From: Hyphomicrobiales bacterium
GTDB taxonomy: Bacteria > Pseudomonadota > Alphaproteobacteria > Rhizobiales > Rhizobiaceae
DNA: 64,000 nucleotides
NCBI GenBank assembly: GCA_900471525.1
Contig: UCEZ01000012.1
Span: 36,934 to 100,933, forward strand
Direction of reading: 5' to 3'
Both the position numbers and the translations under genes were made by a program. The notes beneath the pieces were generated by a model that worked only from the letters and a program-made list of their open reading frames with translations, had not been told where the DNA came from and made no database searches. Positions 25,101 through 33,392 of this stretch are shown here, piece by piece (positions within the stretch are counted from its first letter, which is position 1; every line of letters starts with the position of its first letter).

Positions 25101-26174
25101 TCAGTCGCTGATAGCGCCGCGGGGGACCGACAGCCGGATCGACAGTCCATTCGGCATCCATTCGCGCGAGATATCGACGCCCAGACTTTGACCGATTATC
25201 TGCTCAAGCCTGCTTCCAAAACCAATCGAACGTGTCTCCGGCGTAGCGTGTTGGGGACCGCGGCTCTCCAGCCAGACGATCTCCAGGATCTCGCCCTTCA
25301 TCGTCGCTGCGATATCCAGCTTCCCCTCTTCGACAGACAGCGCACCATATTTCGCGGCGTTGGTCGCGAATTCATGGAACAGCAGCGCGAAGTTTGTAAT
25401 TTTGGTGCCGCTGATGTCGATGTCATCTCCGATCAGCTGCCAACGATTGGCACCGTCCCGCTCATAAGGCGCGAGAATATTCGACAGAAGCTGAAAGAGG
25501 GTGGTCTCCGGAGCGCCGGTCGCGGCCTCACCGTTCAAACTCGGCAATGTCATCTCATGCGCCCGCGAGAGGGCCATCAACCTGTCCTTCATTCCGGCAG
25601 CGAGATCGGCAGTCGTCTTTGCCGTCCTTGCCGCAAGGGTGATGATGCTGCCGGTGATGGCGAACAGGTTTTTTACCCGGTGATGCATCTCGCGCAGCAG
25701 AAGTTCCTGACGCTCGGCGGCGCGCTTGCGCTCTGATATGTCGCGGGCAATTTTCGATGCGCCGATGATCTTTCCGTTGCCGTCCCGAATAGGCGAGATG
25801 GTGAGAGAAATATCGATCAGGCTACCATCTTTACGTCGTCGTATCGTCTCGAAGTGATCGACGCGCTCGCCGGCCTGGATGCGGGCGAGAATGGCTGGTT
25901 CCTCATCGAGGCGATCGGGTGGAATGACGATCGTGATCGGGTTGCCGATAGCCTCGTCTGCCGTATAACCGAAAAGCCGCTCAGCGCCCTTGTTCCAGGT
26001 CGTGATGACTCCGCTGAGGCTCTTGCTGACGATCGCATCGTCGGAGGATTCGACGATGGCTGCAAGAAAAGCTGCAGCATTATGTCCGTGCTGCGCAGCT
26101 TCTATGTCGGCCTCCAGCTGTCGCAAACGGAGCTGCGCCTCGCCCTCGTGTGGCTGGTTATCGGAAATCGACAT
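25101..26174 (-). CDS. PAS-HWE sensor histidine kinase
   Basis: 357 aa. A PAS/PAC domain (about 40-160, with AIVSKSLSGVITTWNKGAER and ARDISERK) is followed by the HWE-type dimerisation region LLLREMHHRVKNLFAITGSI (phospho-acceptor His) and an ATPase domain with LLFHEFATNAAKYGALS (N box) and GFGSRLEQIIGQSL. No membrane span is evident, so it is cytoplasmic. HWE kinases commonly feed the PhyR-NepR-EcfG general stress system, which fits the EcfG promoters next to it; that link is inferred. Confidence 0.88.
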   Translation of the reverse strand: MSISDNQPHEGEAQLRLRQLEADIEAAQHGHNAAAFLAAIVESSDDAIVSKSLSGVITTWNKGAERLFGYTADEAIGNPITIVIPPDRLDEEPAILARIQAGERVDHFETIRRRKDGSLIDISLTISPIRDGNGKIIGASKIARDISERKRAAERQELLLREMHHRVKNLFAITGSIITLAARTAKTTADLAAGMKDRLMALSRAHEMTLPSLNGEAATGAPETTLFQLLSNILAPYERDGANRWQLIGDDIDISGTKITNFALLFHEFATNAAKYGALSVEEGKLDIAATMKGEILEIVWLESRGPQHATPETRSIGFGSRLEQIIGQSLGVDISREWMPNGLSIRLSVPRGAISD

Positions 26175-26419
26175 TTACGCCCCGTCAATCAATGCATTTT
26201 TCAAGAAATCGAGACGGCCGAGACCGCTAATGCACCGCCGACCATATTCGCTAAACACCACCAACAACAGACAGAATGATATTGGGGATCGCAAATCCGT
26301 ATGACGCCTTCCGAACGCGAGATCGCTGACAAGATGCCTTCGCCTTGAACCAATTCGAACCTTCAACCGGTAGTTCGCCAGGCACAAATCAAGGAAAATC
26401 CGTGCCTTGACCTTCAAAA

Positions 26420-26584
26420 TTACCTGACAGCTCGAAGGGCCTTTGCACCGGATCGCCTCGCGAATTCCAGCAGAGCAAGCTCATAGCCGTGTCCGAACCA
26501 GGCCTGCTCGCCGAGTTTACCCAGCAAATCGTCTCCGGGAAGCCATCCAAATTCAGCCACTTCAGTGAGATCAGGAATGATCAT
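26420..26584 (-). CDS. Small uncharacterised protein, 54 aa
   Basis: Below usual size cut-offs. It starts MIIPDLTEVAEFGWLPGDDL and ends with a Leu/Ala/Arg-rich helix (LALLEFARRSGAKALRAVR). An AGGAG ribosome-binding site lies six bases before the ATG. Composition looks like genuine protein. No family recognised. Confidence 0.5.
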   Translation of the reverse strand: MIIPDLTEVAEFGWLPGDDLLGKLGEQAWFGHGYELALLEFARRSGAKALRAVR

Positions 26585-26673
26585 AGAATCTCCTGTTCCC
26601 GGAATCTAAGCCGAAGTCAGGCATAAATTCCACTTATCCCCGCTGTGCAGATTTCCCGAGCCTGCTCTGGTCT

Positions 26674-28827
26674 TCATCCGTTTCTGTTGCCGGGAGTCAA
26701 CGCTATGATCGAAGGCACAATCGTTGCAATGCTACCCGACCATGCCTCACGATGGGCTGCCAGTTTGCGCGATTGCTGGTATGTCTGATTGGCCGTTACC
26801 AGACTACGAAGATGCTGAACCAACGGGGATTTTTCACCTTGTCTATCGATCATCGAGAGATAGGTGACGAGTGTTTTCAACCCTTCGGCCGGGATTAGCA
26901 GACCATCAATGTCCGCAGCGGAAGACGCCTCTTTGATATCGTTGAGCGACCTCACCCATTCTCTCAGTAATACCTCTTGGAACGGCTCGCCTCTGGTATC
27001 GCCAGACAGGGTGAGAGCTAGCATAAAAAGCTTTTCTGGACTTTGATCCACCCAGCGATCGAAAACGGGGACTGCTACCTGACCCGGACCCTGCGGCTTG
27101 AATCTGGCGTCCGTGGTTACCGTGGTGATGGTGCCAAGGTTAGCCTTAAGGTGATCTGCTAACTCGCTCTGCAGTAATCGAAGCTCTGCCATGTTGACCG
27201 GCCACCACTGCGAAAACTCTTGCGCACGGTAAAATCCAATCACATCGATTGAAAATGTATGGCGTAAAGTTTCACGCTTCCGAACCTGCATCATAGTAAA
27301 GGAAGGAAATGCCTCGTCTTCACCATTTCGATCGAAATCTCGCAGAGGATCGACGAGTACAGCGAGCGCTCGAGAAGATGGTTCTTTTTCCAAGAGCCTC
27401 ACGATCCGGTCAATTTGATTAAGCTTTCCGCCGAATAACCTGAGGCGCGATCCGTGTGGATATGGGAAGTCATTGTCACGGCTAGAACGTTCTAGCTGCC
27501 ACCACTGAACAAGGTCCTCAAGCCAGTTCTGCATTTCCTCGTCTGTCACACCGTTTGAGCGGGGGTACTGAGACGGTAGTTTGAGCGAGCCCTTCCTCGT
27601 ATCCGACGGGTCGTAGTGCACGATAAGGGTTTCGCCGATGTGGGATTTTGCTTTCTGAACGGCGCGCGCGTAGAGCTCGTCGAGATTAGATCCTTGTACT
27701 ATACCCGGCGCGCCTTCCACATTCCGCAGACCGACAAGCGTAAGAGATACAGGCTCCGACACTGTTAAATCGAGCGCCGTGCGGGGGAGGTCAATTCGCT
27801 CTACCGAGATCTCCGGCGTATACGGGAGGCCTTTTAGAGTCAGCAACAGCGCCGCGTCATGATCTGCTCCATCTTGAAAAGTACCCGCAGACACGACGGC
27901 GATGCGATGCGGAGAATCGGGATCGGTGGACTGAACGTATTCATAGCGAAAGTTATGCTCGTGCTTGTGCCCATGAATTGCCGCAGCAACATTCGTTTCT
28001 TTCAAGACGGAGCGCAACTGTTCGAGATTGGTGATGCCCTCGAAAGGTTTGTACTCCACCCGAAAACTTGGCGACCGAAGATGGTGATGCATGACGGCCA
28101 GCCTTACCTGCGAGCCCGCTGTCGGTTGCGGTGTATCATCGACAGTCTGGCGAAAGACCTTCAATTGGTCATTCGAGATATTCGCCATGTCATAATCGAG
28201 AAGGCGTCCAAGTGCCGCTTTCACTTGCTCCTCGAGAATTCCGTTGCCCTGAGCCATTTTCTTCGGCAAGTCATCCCAGACGGTTTCCAAGTCTTTGGGA
28301 ACATTTGCGCGAACCTGCGACCAATTGCTGGTATTCAAGGGGTATATTGCCCATTGAGCGTCGTCCGCGACAAGGCGATGTCGAACGGTATTTGAAGGCT
28401 TTTGGGGATCGACGCCATCTATCCATGGAACGATGCATCCCTTATCGCGCCAAACAGAAGAAAAATCTGCATAACGTTCCTCCGAGCTCGGCGGCGATCC
28501 CTTCAGGACATCGTGGTTTCCTGGCGTGGAAACTATCTTGGCGGCGTCGATCCCGAATTCTTGAAAGGCGTCAACAATCGATTGGTATGCCGCGTCGTGG
28601 CTACCTTTCGACCCCTTGTCTTGCGCGTCTCCGGCGAAGATGACAGCATCGAGTGTGAGATGTCTACGCCTAAGATAGTCGGCGATTGAACTCAGCAATT
28701 CTCCCGTGGCCGCAATCCGGCTCGGGTTTTCGATCTTTGGAATCGAAGGCGACTTGATTTCGTCGCGCTTCAGTACGCCTGCCAGGTGTAAATCGGTGAG
28801 GACCAGAAATCGTGCGTCGCTGGCCAT
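26674..28827 (-). CDS. Large calcineurin-like metallophosphoesterase
   Basis: 717 aa. All five blocks of the binuclear-metal phosphoesterases are present in the first 300 residues: LTDLHL, FAGDAQDKG, STPGNHDVL, VMHHHLRSP and AIHGHKHEHN. The remaining 400 residues have no fold I can name; charged segments such as QKAKSHIGETLIVHYDPS look soluble. It might cleave a nucleotide, a cyclic messenger or nucleic acid. It begins four bases after the 174-aa gene and diverges from the XRE/ImmA/TS-like operon, so it may belong to the same island system. Confidence 0.8.
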   Translation of the reverse strand: MASDARFLVLTDLHLAGVLKRDEIKSPSIPKIENPSRIAATGELLSSIADYLRRRHLTLDAVIFAGDAQDKGSKGSHDAAYQSIVDAFQEFGIDAAKIVSTPGNHDVLKGSPPSSEERYADFSSVWRDKGCIVPWIDGVDPQKPSNTVRHRLVADDAQWAIYPLNTSNWSQVRANVPKDLETVWDDLPKKMAQGNGILEEQVKAALGRLLDYDMANISNDQLKVFRQTVDDTPQPTAGSQVRLAVMHHHLRSPSFRVEYKPFEGITNLEQLRSVLKETNVAAAIHGHKHEHNFRYEYVQSTDPDSPHRIAVVSAGTFQDGADHDAALLLTLKGLPYTPEISVERIDLPRTALDLTVSEPVSLTLVGLRNVEGAPGIVQGSNLDELYARAVQKAKSHIGETLIVHYDPSDTRKGSLKLPSQYPRSNGVTDEEMQNWLEDLVQWWQLERSSRDNDFPYPHGSRLRLFGGKLNQIDRIVRLLEKEPSSRALAVLVDPLRDFDRNGEDEAFPSFTMMQVRKRETLRHTFSIDVIGFYRAQEFSQWWPVNMAELRLLQSELADHLKANLGTITTVTTDARFKPQGPGQVAVPVFDRWVDQSPEKLFMLALTLSGDTRGEPFQEVLLREWVRSLNDIKEASSAADIDGLLIPAEGLKTLVTYLSMIDRQGEKSPLVQHLRSLVTANQTYQQSRKLAAHREAWSGSIATIVPSIIALTPGNRNG

Positions 28828-28831
28828 TGGT

Positions 28832-29356
28832 TCAACCCTGCTGATCGGCTGGGATGAGAAACTGGCGCTCAGTGAGCTGTTGCCGGCGAGCCAGGACTAG
28901 TGCTTCTAGATCGAATTTGTGCTCAGCAGCGAGAACGAAAATCCATTGGAGCATGTCGAGATTGGCTTGTTTTGCAATCGCGAGGAATTCTTCGAAGTGG
29001 TCGATTTTCTCACAAGCATCGCAGAACCTGCCTGAAGCATCCGCAATATCCTCCAGAAGTCCGTAGACGAACTTGGCATCGGCTCTCACCTGGAAATCAC
29101 GATCCAACCGCTGAGAAAGAACGTTCGCAGCGCTGAGCATCACCAAAAGAGCGTCCACAAGCGTCCGGCTCAAAACCGATAAATCTTTTGGATGCAAAGC
29201 GACGCGACCGGCATATTTGGCGAAATGCAAGCCATAATGCTTGAGCCGATCCATGCGCGACAGACAAATAATGTCGGTATGGTTGCGTCTGTCATGTTGA
29301 AATTGCTGCTGCTGCCACCGAAGTAATGTTTCCGGCTTCATTGCATCCAAGCTCAT
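28832..29356 (-). CDS. Uncharacterised helical protein, partner of the metallophosphoesterase
   Basis: 174 aa. The sequence predicts an all-helical protein, with HTDIICLSRMDRLKHYGLHF and KYAGRVALHPKDL near the N-terminus, and LVDALLVMLSAANVLSQRL further on. The layout recalls all-alpha nucleotide pyrophosphohydrolases (MazG-like), but no firm metal-binding motif is visible, so I do not assign that function. It is the first gene of a two-gene minus-strand unit. Confidence 0.55.
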   Translation of the reverse strand: MSLDAMKPETLLRWQQQQFQHDRRNHTDIICLSRMDRLKHYGLHFAKYAGRVALHPKDLSVLSRTLVDALLVMLSAANVLSQRLDRDFQVRADAKFVYGLLEDIADASGRFCDACEKIDHFEEFLAIAKQANLDMLQWIFVLAAEHKFDLEALVLARRQQLTERQFLIPADQQG

Positions 29357-29495
29357 TTGCTTCCTCCGGTTATTTCTGTGGCTGCTTCGTTGAAGATAGA
29401 CTTTAGCGCTCTCGCCATTTCAAGAAGAATTTTCGCGCCCCTTGCAAATCCGGTTGTGTAGGATTATCTTACGGGTCGGTAAGGAGTTCGTACCA

Positions 29496-29801
29496 ATGAC
29501 CAAAGACGAAGTCAAGAATGCCCTGCTGCAAGTGCTCGATCGCGTACAGTCGCTGAGTGGATGCCCAAGTCCTGCTCTCAAGGGCTCCGATGTTCCTGGA
29601 AAAGTTCTGGAGAGCTTCGACAGTACAGTTTGGCCAGTCGCGACTGGTTGGCTTGCGAAGAAGCTCGACATCATCATCCCCAATGATGTCCATATCTTCG
29701 GAACGTTGGACGGAAAAACCCTCCTAACTATCGACGAAAGCGTTGACCTGGTCCTCGCGAAGAAGCAAAGCAAGCCCCCGATTACGGTCGCGGCGGAGTA
29801 G
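29496..29801 (+). CDS. Uncharacterised 101-aa protein, first gene of the base-modification-like operon
   Basis: From the ATG at 29496 behind AAGGAG. Starts MTKDEVKNALLQVLDRVQSL and is mostly soluble, with a WLAKKLDIIIP segment and an acidic DESVDLVLAKK end. Four bases separate it from the XRE gene. It could be a sensor or antitoxin-like component, but nothing identifies it. The 139-base gap upstream is shared with the divergent 174-aa gene and must hold both promoters. Confidence 0.55.
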   Translation: MTKDEVKNALLQVLDRVQSLSGCPSPALKGSDVPGKVLESFDSTVWPVATGWLAKKLDIIIPNDVHIFGTLDGKTLLTIDESVDLVLAKKQSKPPITVAAE

Positions 29802-29804
29802 TAC

Positions 29805-30173
29805 ATGAGCGAAAAAGATAGACAAAAAAGAATTGCGGACCGGATTAAGGAGGCCCGGCAACTGTCAGGCCTGAGCCAGGGGCAGGCTGCGAAGATGCTG
29901 GAGATGCATAGGCCGACGATCAGTGAGATCGAGAACGGCAATCGGAAAGTGTCAGCGACCGAGCTCGCACAGTTCGCGGAAATCTACGAGGTTTCAATCA
30001 ATTATCTGATGGGAGAAGGCCCGGATCAGATGAACCCCTCAGACCCGAAGCTTCAGCTTGCCGCCAGAGAACTGAGCAAACTTAGCCCAGATGCGTTGAA
30101 CAGTTTGATGCGCGCGCTTGCGGTCATCCAGGGGGACGATAAGGATGACAATTCTGATGACGGCAAAGCGTAA
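29805..30173 (+). CDS. XRE-family transcriptional regulator
   Basis: 122 aa. A Cro/CI helix-turn-helix covers residues 10-70 (RIKEARQLSGLSQGQAAKML, RPTISEIENGNRKVSATELA), followed by INYLMGEG and an acidic tail. XRE regulators next to ImmA/IrrE proteases are often cleaved or released by them, as in ICEBs1 and in many defence and phage systems. The protease start lies inside this gene by 29 bases. Confidence 0.9.
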   Translation: MSEKDRQKRIADRIKEARQLSGLSQGQAAKMLEMHRPTISEIENGNRKVSATELAQFAEIYEVSINYLMGEGPDQMNPSDPKLQLAARELSKLSPDALNSLMRALAVIQGDDKDDNSDDGKA

Positions 30174-31011
30174 TCTCATCCTACAGGCATCCCAAGCGGC
30201 AGCCGACGCGCGTGATCAAGCAGGCGTAGACGATATCGATCCGATCGACGTTTACACGGTTGCGGATCGGCTCGGTTTGCGAGTGCGTTTTCTCAAGGTT
30301 AGTATGGAAGGGCTCTACAAGAAAGGCCCTCCCGCGATTACCTTTTTATCGTCGCTGCGGCCGGTTCCAAGACGCGCCTTCACGTGTGGACACGAGCTCG
30401 GACATCATTGGTTCGGGCATGGATCGACGATTGATGAGCTTAAAGAGGACGACCGCAAGTCGTCTGATAAGCCAGAGGAAATCTTGGCTGATGCGTTTTC
30501 GTCGTTCTTGATGATGCCATCGATAGGTATCCGGAGGGCTTTCGCTTCCCGCAAATGGGACATTTCGGCCCCATCACCGCTTCAAATAGCAACGGTAGCA
30601 AGCGAATTTGGCGTTGGGTATGGGACCCTGATCTCTCATTTGACCTATGTGCTTCACCACATAGATGTGGAGCAACGGGCCGCTCTACTGAAGACGAAAC
30701 CCCAGCAAATACGGCGCTCTCTTATCGCCGACGACACACTGACAGCTCTGCCGGTCTTCGACCGACACTCGCTAACCTCCACGGTCGACCTCGACATTGG
30801 CAATGGTATCGCACTTCCCATGCTCAGCGAGATCAGGGGCGAAGGTTTGGACTATCTGAAAGATGGCGGGGATTTCGCCATCTATAAAGCGACAAAGCGC
30901 ACCCAATTGAAGGTTCGGACCGGCATGCGTCAAATGACTGTGCGTATCGGCCCTACCGAATACGAAGGCTTGATGAAACACCGACACGTTGAGGAGGAAG
31001 ATGATGACTAA
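30145..31011 (+). CDS. ImmA/IrrE-family metallopeptidase
   Basis: 288 aa from the ATG at 30145. The zinc motif HELGHHWFGHG sits near residue 83, with EEILADAFSSFLMMP (third ligand Glu) about 40 residues on; the rest is a long C-terminal region. The family usually cuts its partner XRE repressor when triggered. It overlaps the XRE gene and the TS-like gene, so all three are translated as one unit. Control of the base-modification-like genes by DNA damage or infection is the likely logic, inferred from family behaviour. Confidence 0.88.
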   Translation: MTILMTAKRNLILQASQAAADARDQAGVDDIDPIDVYTVADRLGLRVRFLKVSMEGLYKKGPPAITFLSSLRPVPRRAFTCGHELGHHWFGHGSTIDELKEDDRKSSDKPEEILADAFSSFLMMPSIGIRRAFASRKWDISAPSPLQIATVASEFGVGYGTLISHLTYVLHHIDVEQRAALLKTKPQQIRRSLIADDTLTALPVFDRHSLTSTVDLDIGNGIALPMLSEIRGEGLDYLKDGGDFAIYKATKRTQLKVRTGMRQMTVRIGPTEYEGLMKHRHVEEEDDD

Positions 31012-31804
31012 GTCCGGATCACCACGGTTGATTGAGGCAAGCGGTCTTTCGATCGCGTGGGGCCATGTCCTGTCTGAGCTGACAGCACCCGGTTGCACAG
31101 AAATTTCGCCGCTGACACTTTCGATCACGGGTTTTGACGACGACGGATATCCCGTGGAGAACCAGAATATTCGAGCAGCGCTCGATCATTGGTTGGAATT
31201 CACAGGCAAACGGGGATGTGAAAATGTCGCATTCACGATTTTTCCCGAACGATATTATTTGCTCGCGCAAGGCAACCGCTCAGAGTTCTTCGAAATGTAC
31301 CGAGAGGCATTTCAACGCATCCAAAAATTAAACCCTCAAAACAACAAGAAAGGCTCCTACTTCCAGCGGCTGATAGATTTTGAGGGCGGGGGCAAGGGTT
31401 TCAATCAGTTGGAGTGGATCCTTGCCGAATACGAACGTCGCCCAAGCGGCCGCAGATCCAGATGGCAGGCGACAACTTTCGATCCACACCGTGATGTCAG
31501 CAGGACATCGCTTCAAGAATTCCCATGCCTCCAGCAGGTGAGTTTCACGTTCTCCGAAACGAACGGCTTGATCGTCAACGCCTTCTATGCGACGCAGCAG
31601 ATCATTCGAAAGGGATACGGAAACTACCTTGGCCTTAGCCGACTTGGTCGTTTCATGGCGCATGAGATGGGATTGAAGATGGAACGGCTCAACGTATTTG
31701 TAGGCGTCGCTCAAGCGGACGATCTGAAAAAAACGGACCCAGATTTTCTCGCAATGATGGCCATTATCAAGGCCGAACTGCAGAACGCCCCGGTTCCCGC
31801 GTGA
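31004..31804 (+). CDS. Thymidylate-synthase-like protein (putative dNMP or base hydroxymethylase)
   Basis: 266 aa from the ATG at 31004, six bases after AGGAGG. The C-terminal half follows the thymidylate synthase core: RWQATTFDPHRD, then FPCLQQVSFTF with the nucleophilic Cys near 175, AFYATQQIIRKGYGNYLGLS in place of YQRSxDxxLGxPFN, and ERLNVFVGVAQ near the end. The usual His after the Cys and the pyrimidine-reading Asn are changed, so the substrate is probably not plain dUMP. Phages use TS homologues to make hydroxymethyl-dUMP or dCMP for modified DNA. Overlaps both neighbours. Confidence 0.72.
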   Translation: MTKSGSPRLIEASGLSIAWGHVLSELTAPGCTEISPLTLSITGFDDDGYPVENQNIRAALDHWLEFTGKRGCENVAFTIFPERYYLLAQGNRSEFFEMYREAFQRIQKLNPQNNKKGSYFQRLIDFEGGGKGFNQLEWILAEYERRPSGRRSRWQATTFDPHRDVSRTSLQEFPCLQQVSFTFSETNGLIVNAFYATQQIIRKGYGNYLGLSRLGRFMAHEMGLKMERLNVFVGVAQADDLKKTDPDFLAMMAIIKAELQNAPVPA

Positions 31805-32835
31805 CTGCTGAACGAAAGCTTGCGTCGCAACCATTTACAATAGGCTCGAACCGGTTTTCGAGCCTTGAGGTTACGCCGGTTTTCGACGCCTATTGGCAAT
31901 TCGCTGCGGAGCGGCAGGAAATCTATTTCCGAAGAATTGAGAGGCGGCTAGGTCCTTGGACCGACGATCCAATTCTGAAGCAGTTTCGATTCACCAACGC
32001 CTATCGAGCCGCTGATCGTGTCAGCCAATACCTAATACGCTCAGTGATCTACGACCCAAACCTCGATCAAAATCCCGACGAGATTTTCTTTCGCACGATC
32101 CTGTTCAAGATTTTCAATAAAATCGAGACCTGGGAGGTCCTAACCGAGCAATTGGGCGCGCTCACATGGAACGCGTTCAAGCCCGCCGCGATCGATAAGG
32201 TCCTCTCCAAAGCCCAGCAGAATGGAGGCCGAATTTACTCTGCGGCCTATATCATGCCTCCTGTAAAATTGGGACCGACTGACGGGGTGAAGCACCGCGG
32301 ACATCTGGCTCTTCTTGAACTCATGATGCGGGAACGGGCTTACGAACGCATTCAGGATACGCAAAGCCTGAAGCAGGTCTACGAAATTTTGACCGCCTTT
32401 CCGTCGATAGGTCCATTCCTAGGTTATCAGCTGACGATCGATCTCAACTACTCGTCGCTGATCCATCATGAAGAAAGTGAGTTTGTCGTCGCCGGCCCCG
32501 GAGCTCTCGACGGCATTTCAAAATGCTTCGTAAACGCCGACAATCTGCAGCCTGCCGATATCATTGAGTTCATGACTGACCGCCAGGAACTGGAGTTCGA
32601 GCGTTTAGGTCTGAACTTCAGATCTTTATTCGGCCGCCGCCTACAGCTTATCGACTGCCAGAACTTGTTTTGCGAAATCAGCAAATATTCACGGGTGTCG
32701 CATCCTGACATCCCTGGGCGAGCGGGCCGCACCCGCATCAAACAGGGTTTTCGCGAGCACGGCGACGCGCCGCGCCCGTTCTTCCCGCCCAAATGGAATC
32801 TTACCGTGCCGACAGATGACAACCTGAGGCAATGA
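31801..32835 (+). CDS. 5-hydroxymethyluracil DNA kinase / aGPT-pyrophosphorylase-like helical protein
   Basis: 344 aa from a GTG overlapping the TS-like stop (GTGA). The N-terminal region VFDAYWQFAAERQEIYFRRI, RFTNAYRAADRVSQYLI and FKIFNKIETWEVL resembles the HMUDK helical domain, and FPSIGPFLGYQLTIDLNYS with EFVVAGPGALDGISKCF resembles the helix-hairpin-helix, glycosylase-like core of the alpha-glutamyl/putrescinyl-thymine pyrophosphorylase families. In phages these act on 5-hydroxymethyl-dU in DNA after a TS homologue. The pairing with a TS-like gene is the strongest support. Assignment is from memory of the families, not a search. Confidence 0.7.
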   Translation: MTAERKLASQPFTIGSNRFSSLEVTPVFDAYWQFAAERQEIYFRRIERRLGPWTDDPILKQFRFTNAYRAADRVSQYLIRSVIYDPNLDQNPDEIFFRTILFKIFNKIETWEVLTEQLGALTWNAFKPAAIDKVLSKAQQNGGRIYSAAYIMPPVKLGPTDGVKHRGHLALLELMMRERAYERIQDTQSLKQVYEILTAFPSIGPFLGYQLTIDLNYSSLIHHEESEFVVAGPGALDGISKCFVNADNLQPADIIEFMTDRQELEFERLGLNFRSLFGRRLQLIDCQNLFCEISKYSRVSHPDIPGRAGRTRIKQGFREHGDAPRPFFPPKWNLTVPTDDNLRQ

Positions 32836-33193
32836 CGACTGCGGCTGCAGCGTTCTGCGTATGCGTAATACTCAAAAGCCAGGAATTGATCTGCATCTCC
32901 TTAGCCCGGAGAGCGGCTTGGCCAGAAAGATGAATGGTGGGCTGACCGGCTGACACGCGAATTTCGATCTCCGTCATAGCCGTGCCCTGCTGAAGACCAC
33001 CAAGCACTTTCAAGACAGCCTCTTTGGCAGCAAAGCGACCGGCAAGCCGGTCGATTTGGCTCGTGCTGTGCTCGGCTTCGGAGAGCTCGAATAAGGTAAA
33101 TACTCGGCCGAGCACGACAAAATCGTCTAGGGCATAGAGTGCGCGAAACTGCGGAAGCTCTACAAGATCGAGACCGACACCGATAAGAATCAC
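32801..33193 (-). CDS. Holo-ACP synthase-like phosphopantetheinyl transferase
   Basis: 130 aa from a GTG at 33193. GVGLDLVELPQF at the start and RLAGRFAAKEAVLKVLGG near 55 carry the Asp and Glu magnesium ligands of AcpS, and LLSITHTQNAAAAVV matches its C-terminal strand. It would attach 4'-phosphopantetheine to a carrier protein, but none with a DSL motif is seen nearby. It is third in the patatin unit, four bases behind the 64-aa gene, and its end overlaps the convergent HMUDK-like gene by 35 bases. Confidence 0.82.
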   Translation of the reverse strand: MILIGVGLDLVELPQFRALYALDDFVVLGRVFTLFELSEAEHSTSQIDRLAGRFAAKEAVLKVLGGLQQGTAMTEIEIRVSAGQPTIHLSGQAALRAKEMQINSWLLSITHTQNAAAAVVIASGCHLSAR

Positions 33194-33196
33194 GCC

Positions 33197-33391
33197 CTAA
33201 CGCGCCGCACTCTTGCGCAATTCCGGGTCCGTGATCTTATCAATGGCTTCGCGTCGCTCTTCTGAAGCCCTCTGAGCCTTCTGCAGGATCACTTCCATCG
33301 CCGGGCGATGTTTCTCGATCGCAGTGGAAACCTTTTCGCCGGATCTCGGTGGGCCGCTGCGAGGCGAAAAACTTGCACTTTTCCAAGCCAT
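33197..33391 (-). CDS. Uncharacterised 64-aa protein between patatin and AcpS-like genes
   Basis: From the ATG at 33391, one base after the patatin stop and behind GGAGGA. It starts MAWKSASFSPRSGPPRSGEK and has a charged helical second half (ILQKAQRASEERREAIDKI). It has no serine motif that would make it an acyl carrier protein. Function unknown. Confidence 0.5.
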   Translation of the reverse strand: MAWKSASFSPRSGPPRSGEKVSTAIEKHRPAMEVILQKAQRASEERREAIDKITDPELRKSAAR

Positions 33392-33392
33392 T

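Noticed and set aside
33197..33391. 64-aa protein as the acyl carrier for the AcpS-like enzyme
   Set aside because: It has no DSL or similar serine motif for phosphopantetheine attachment.
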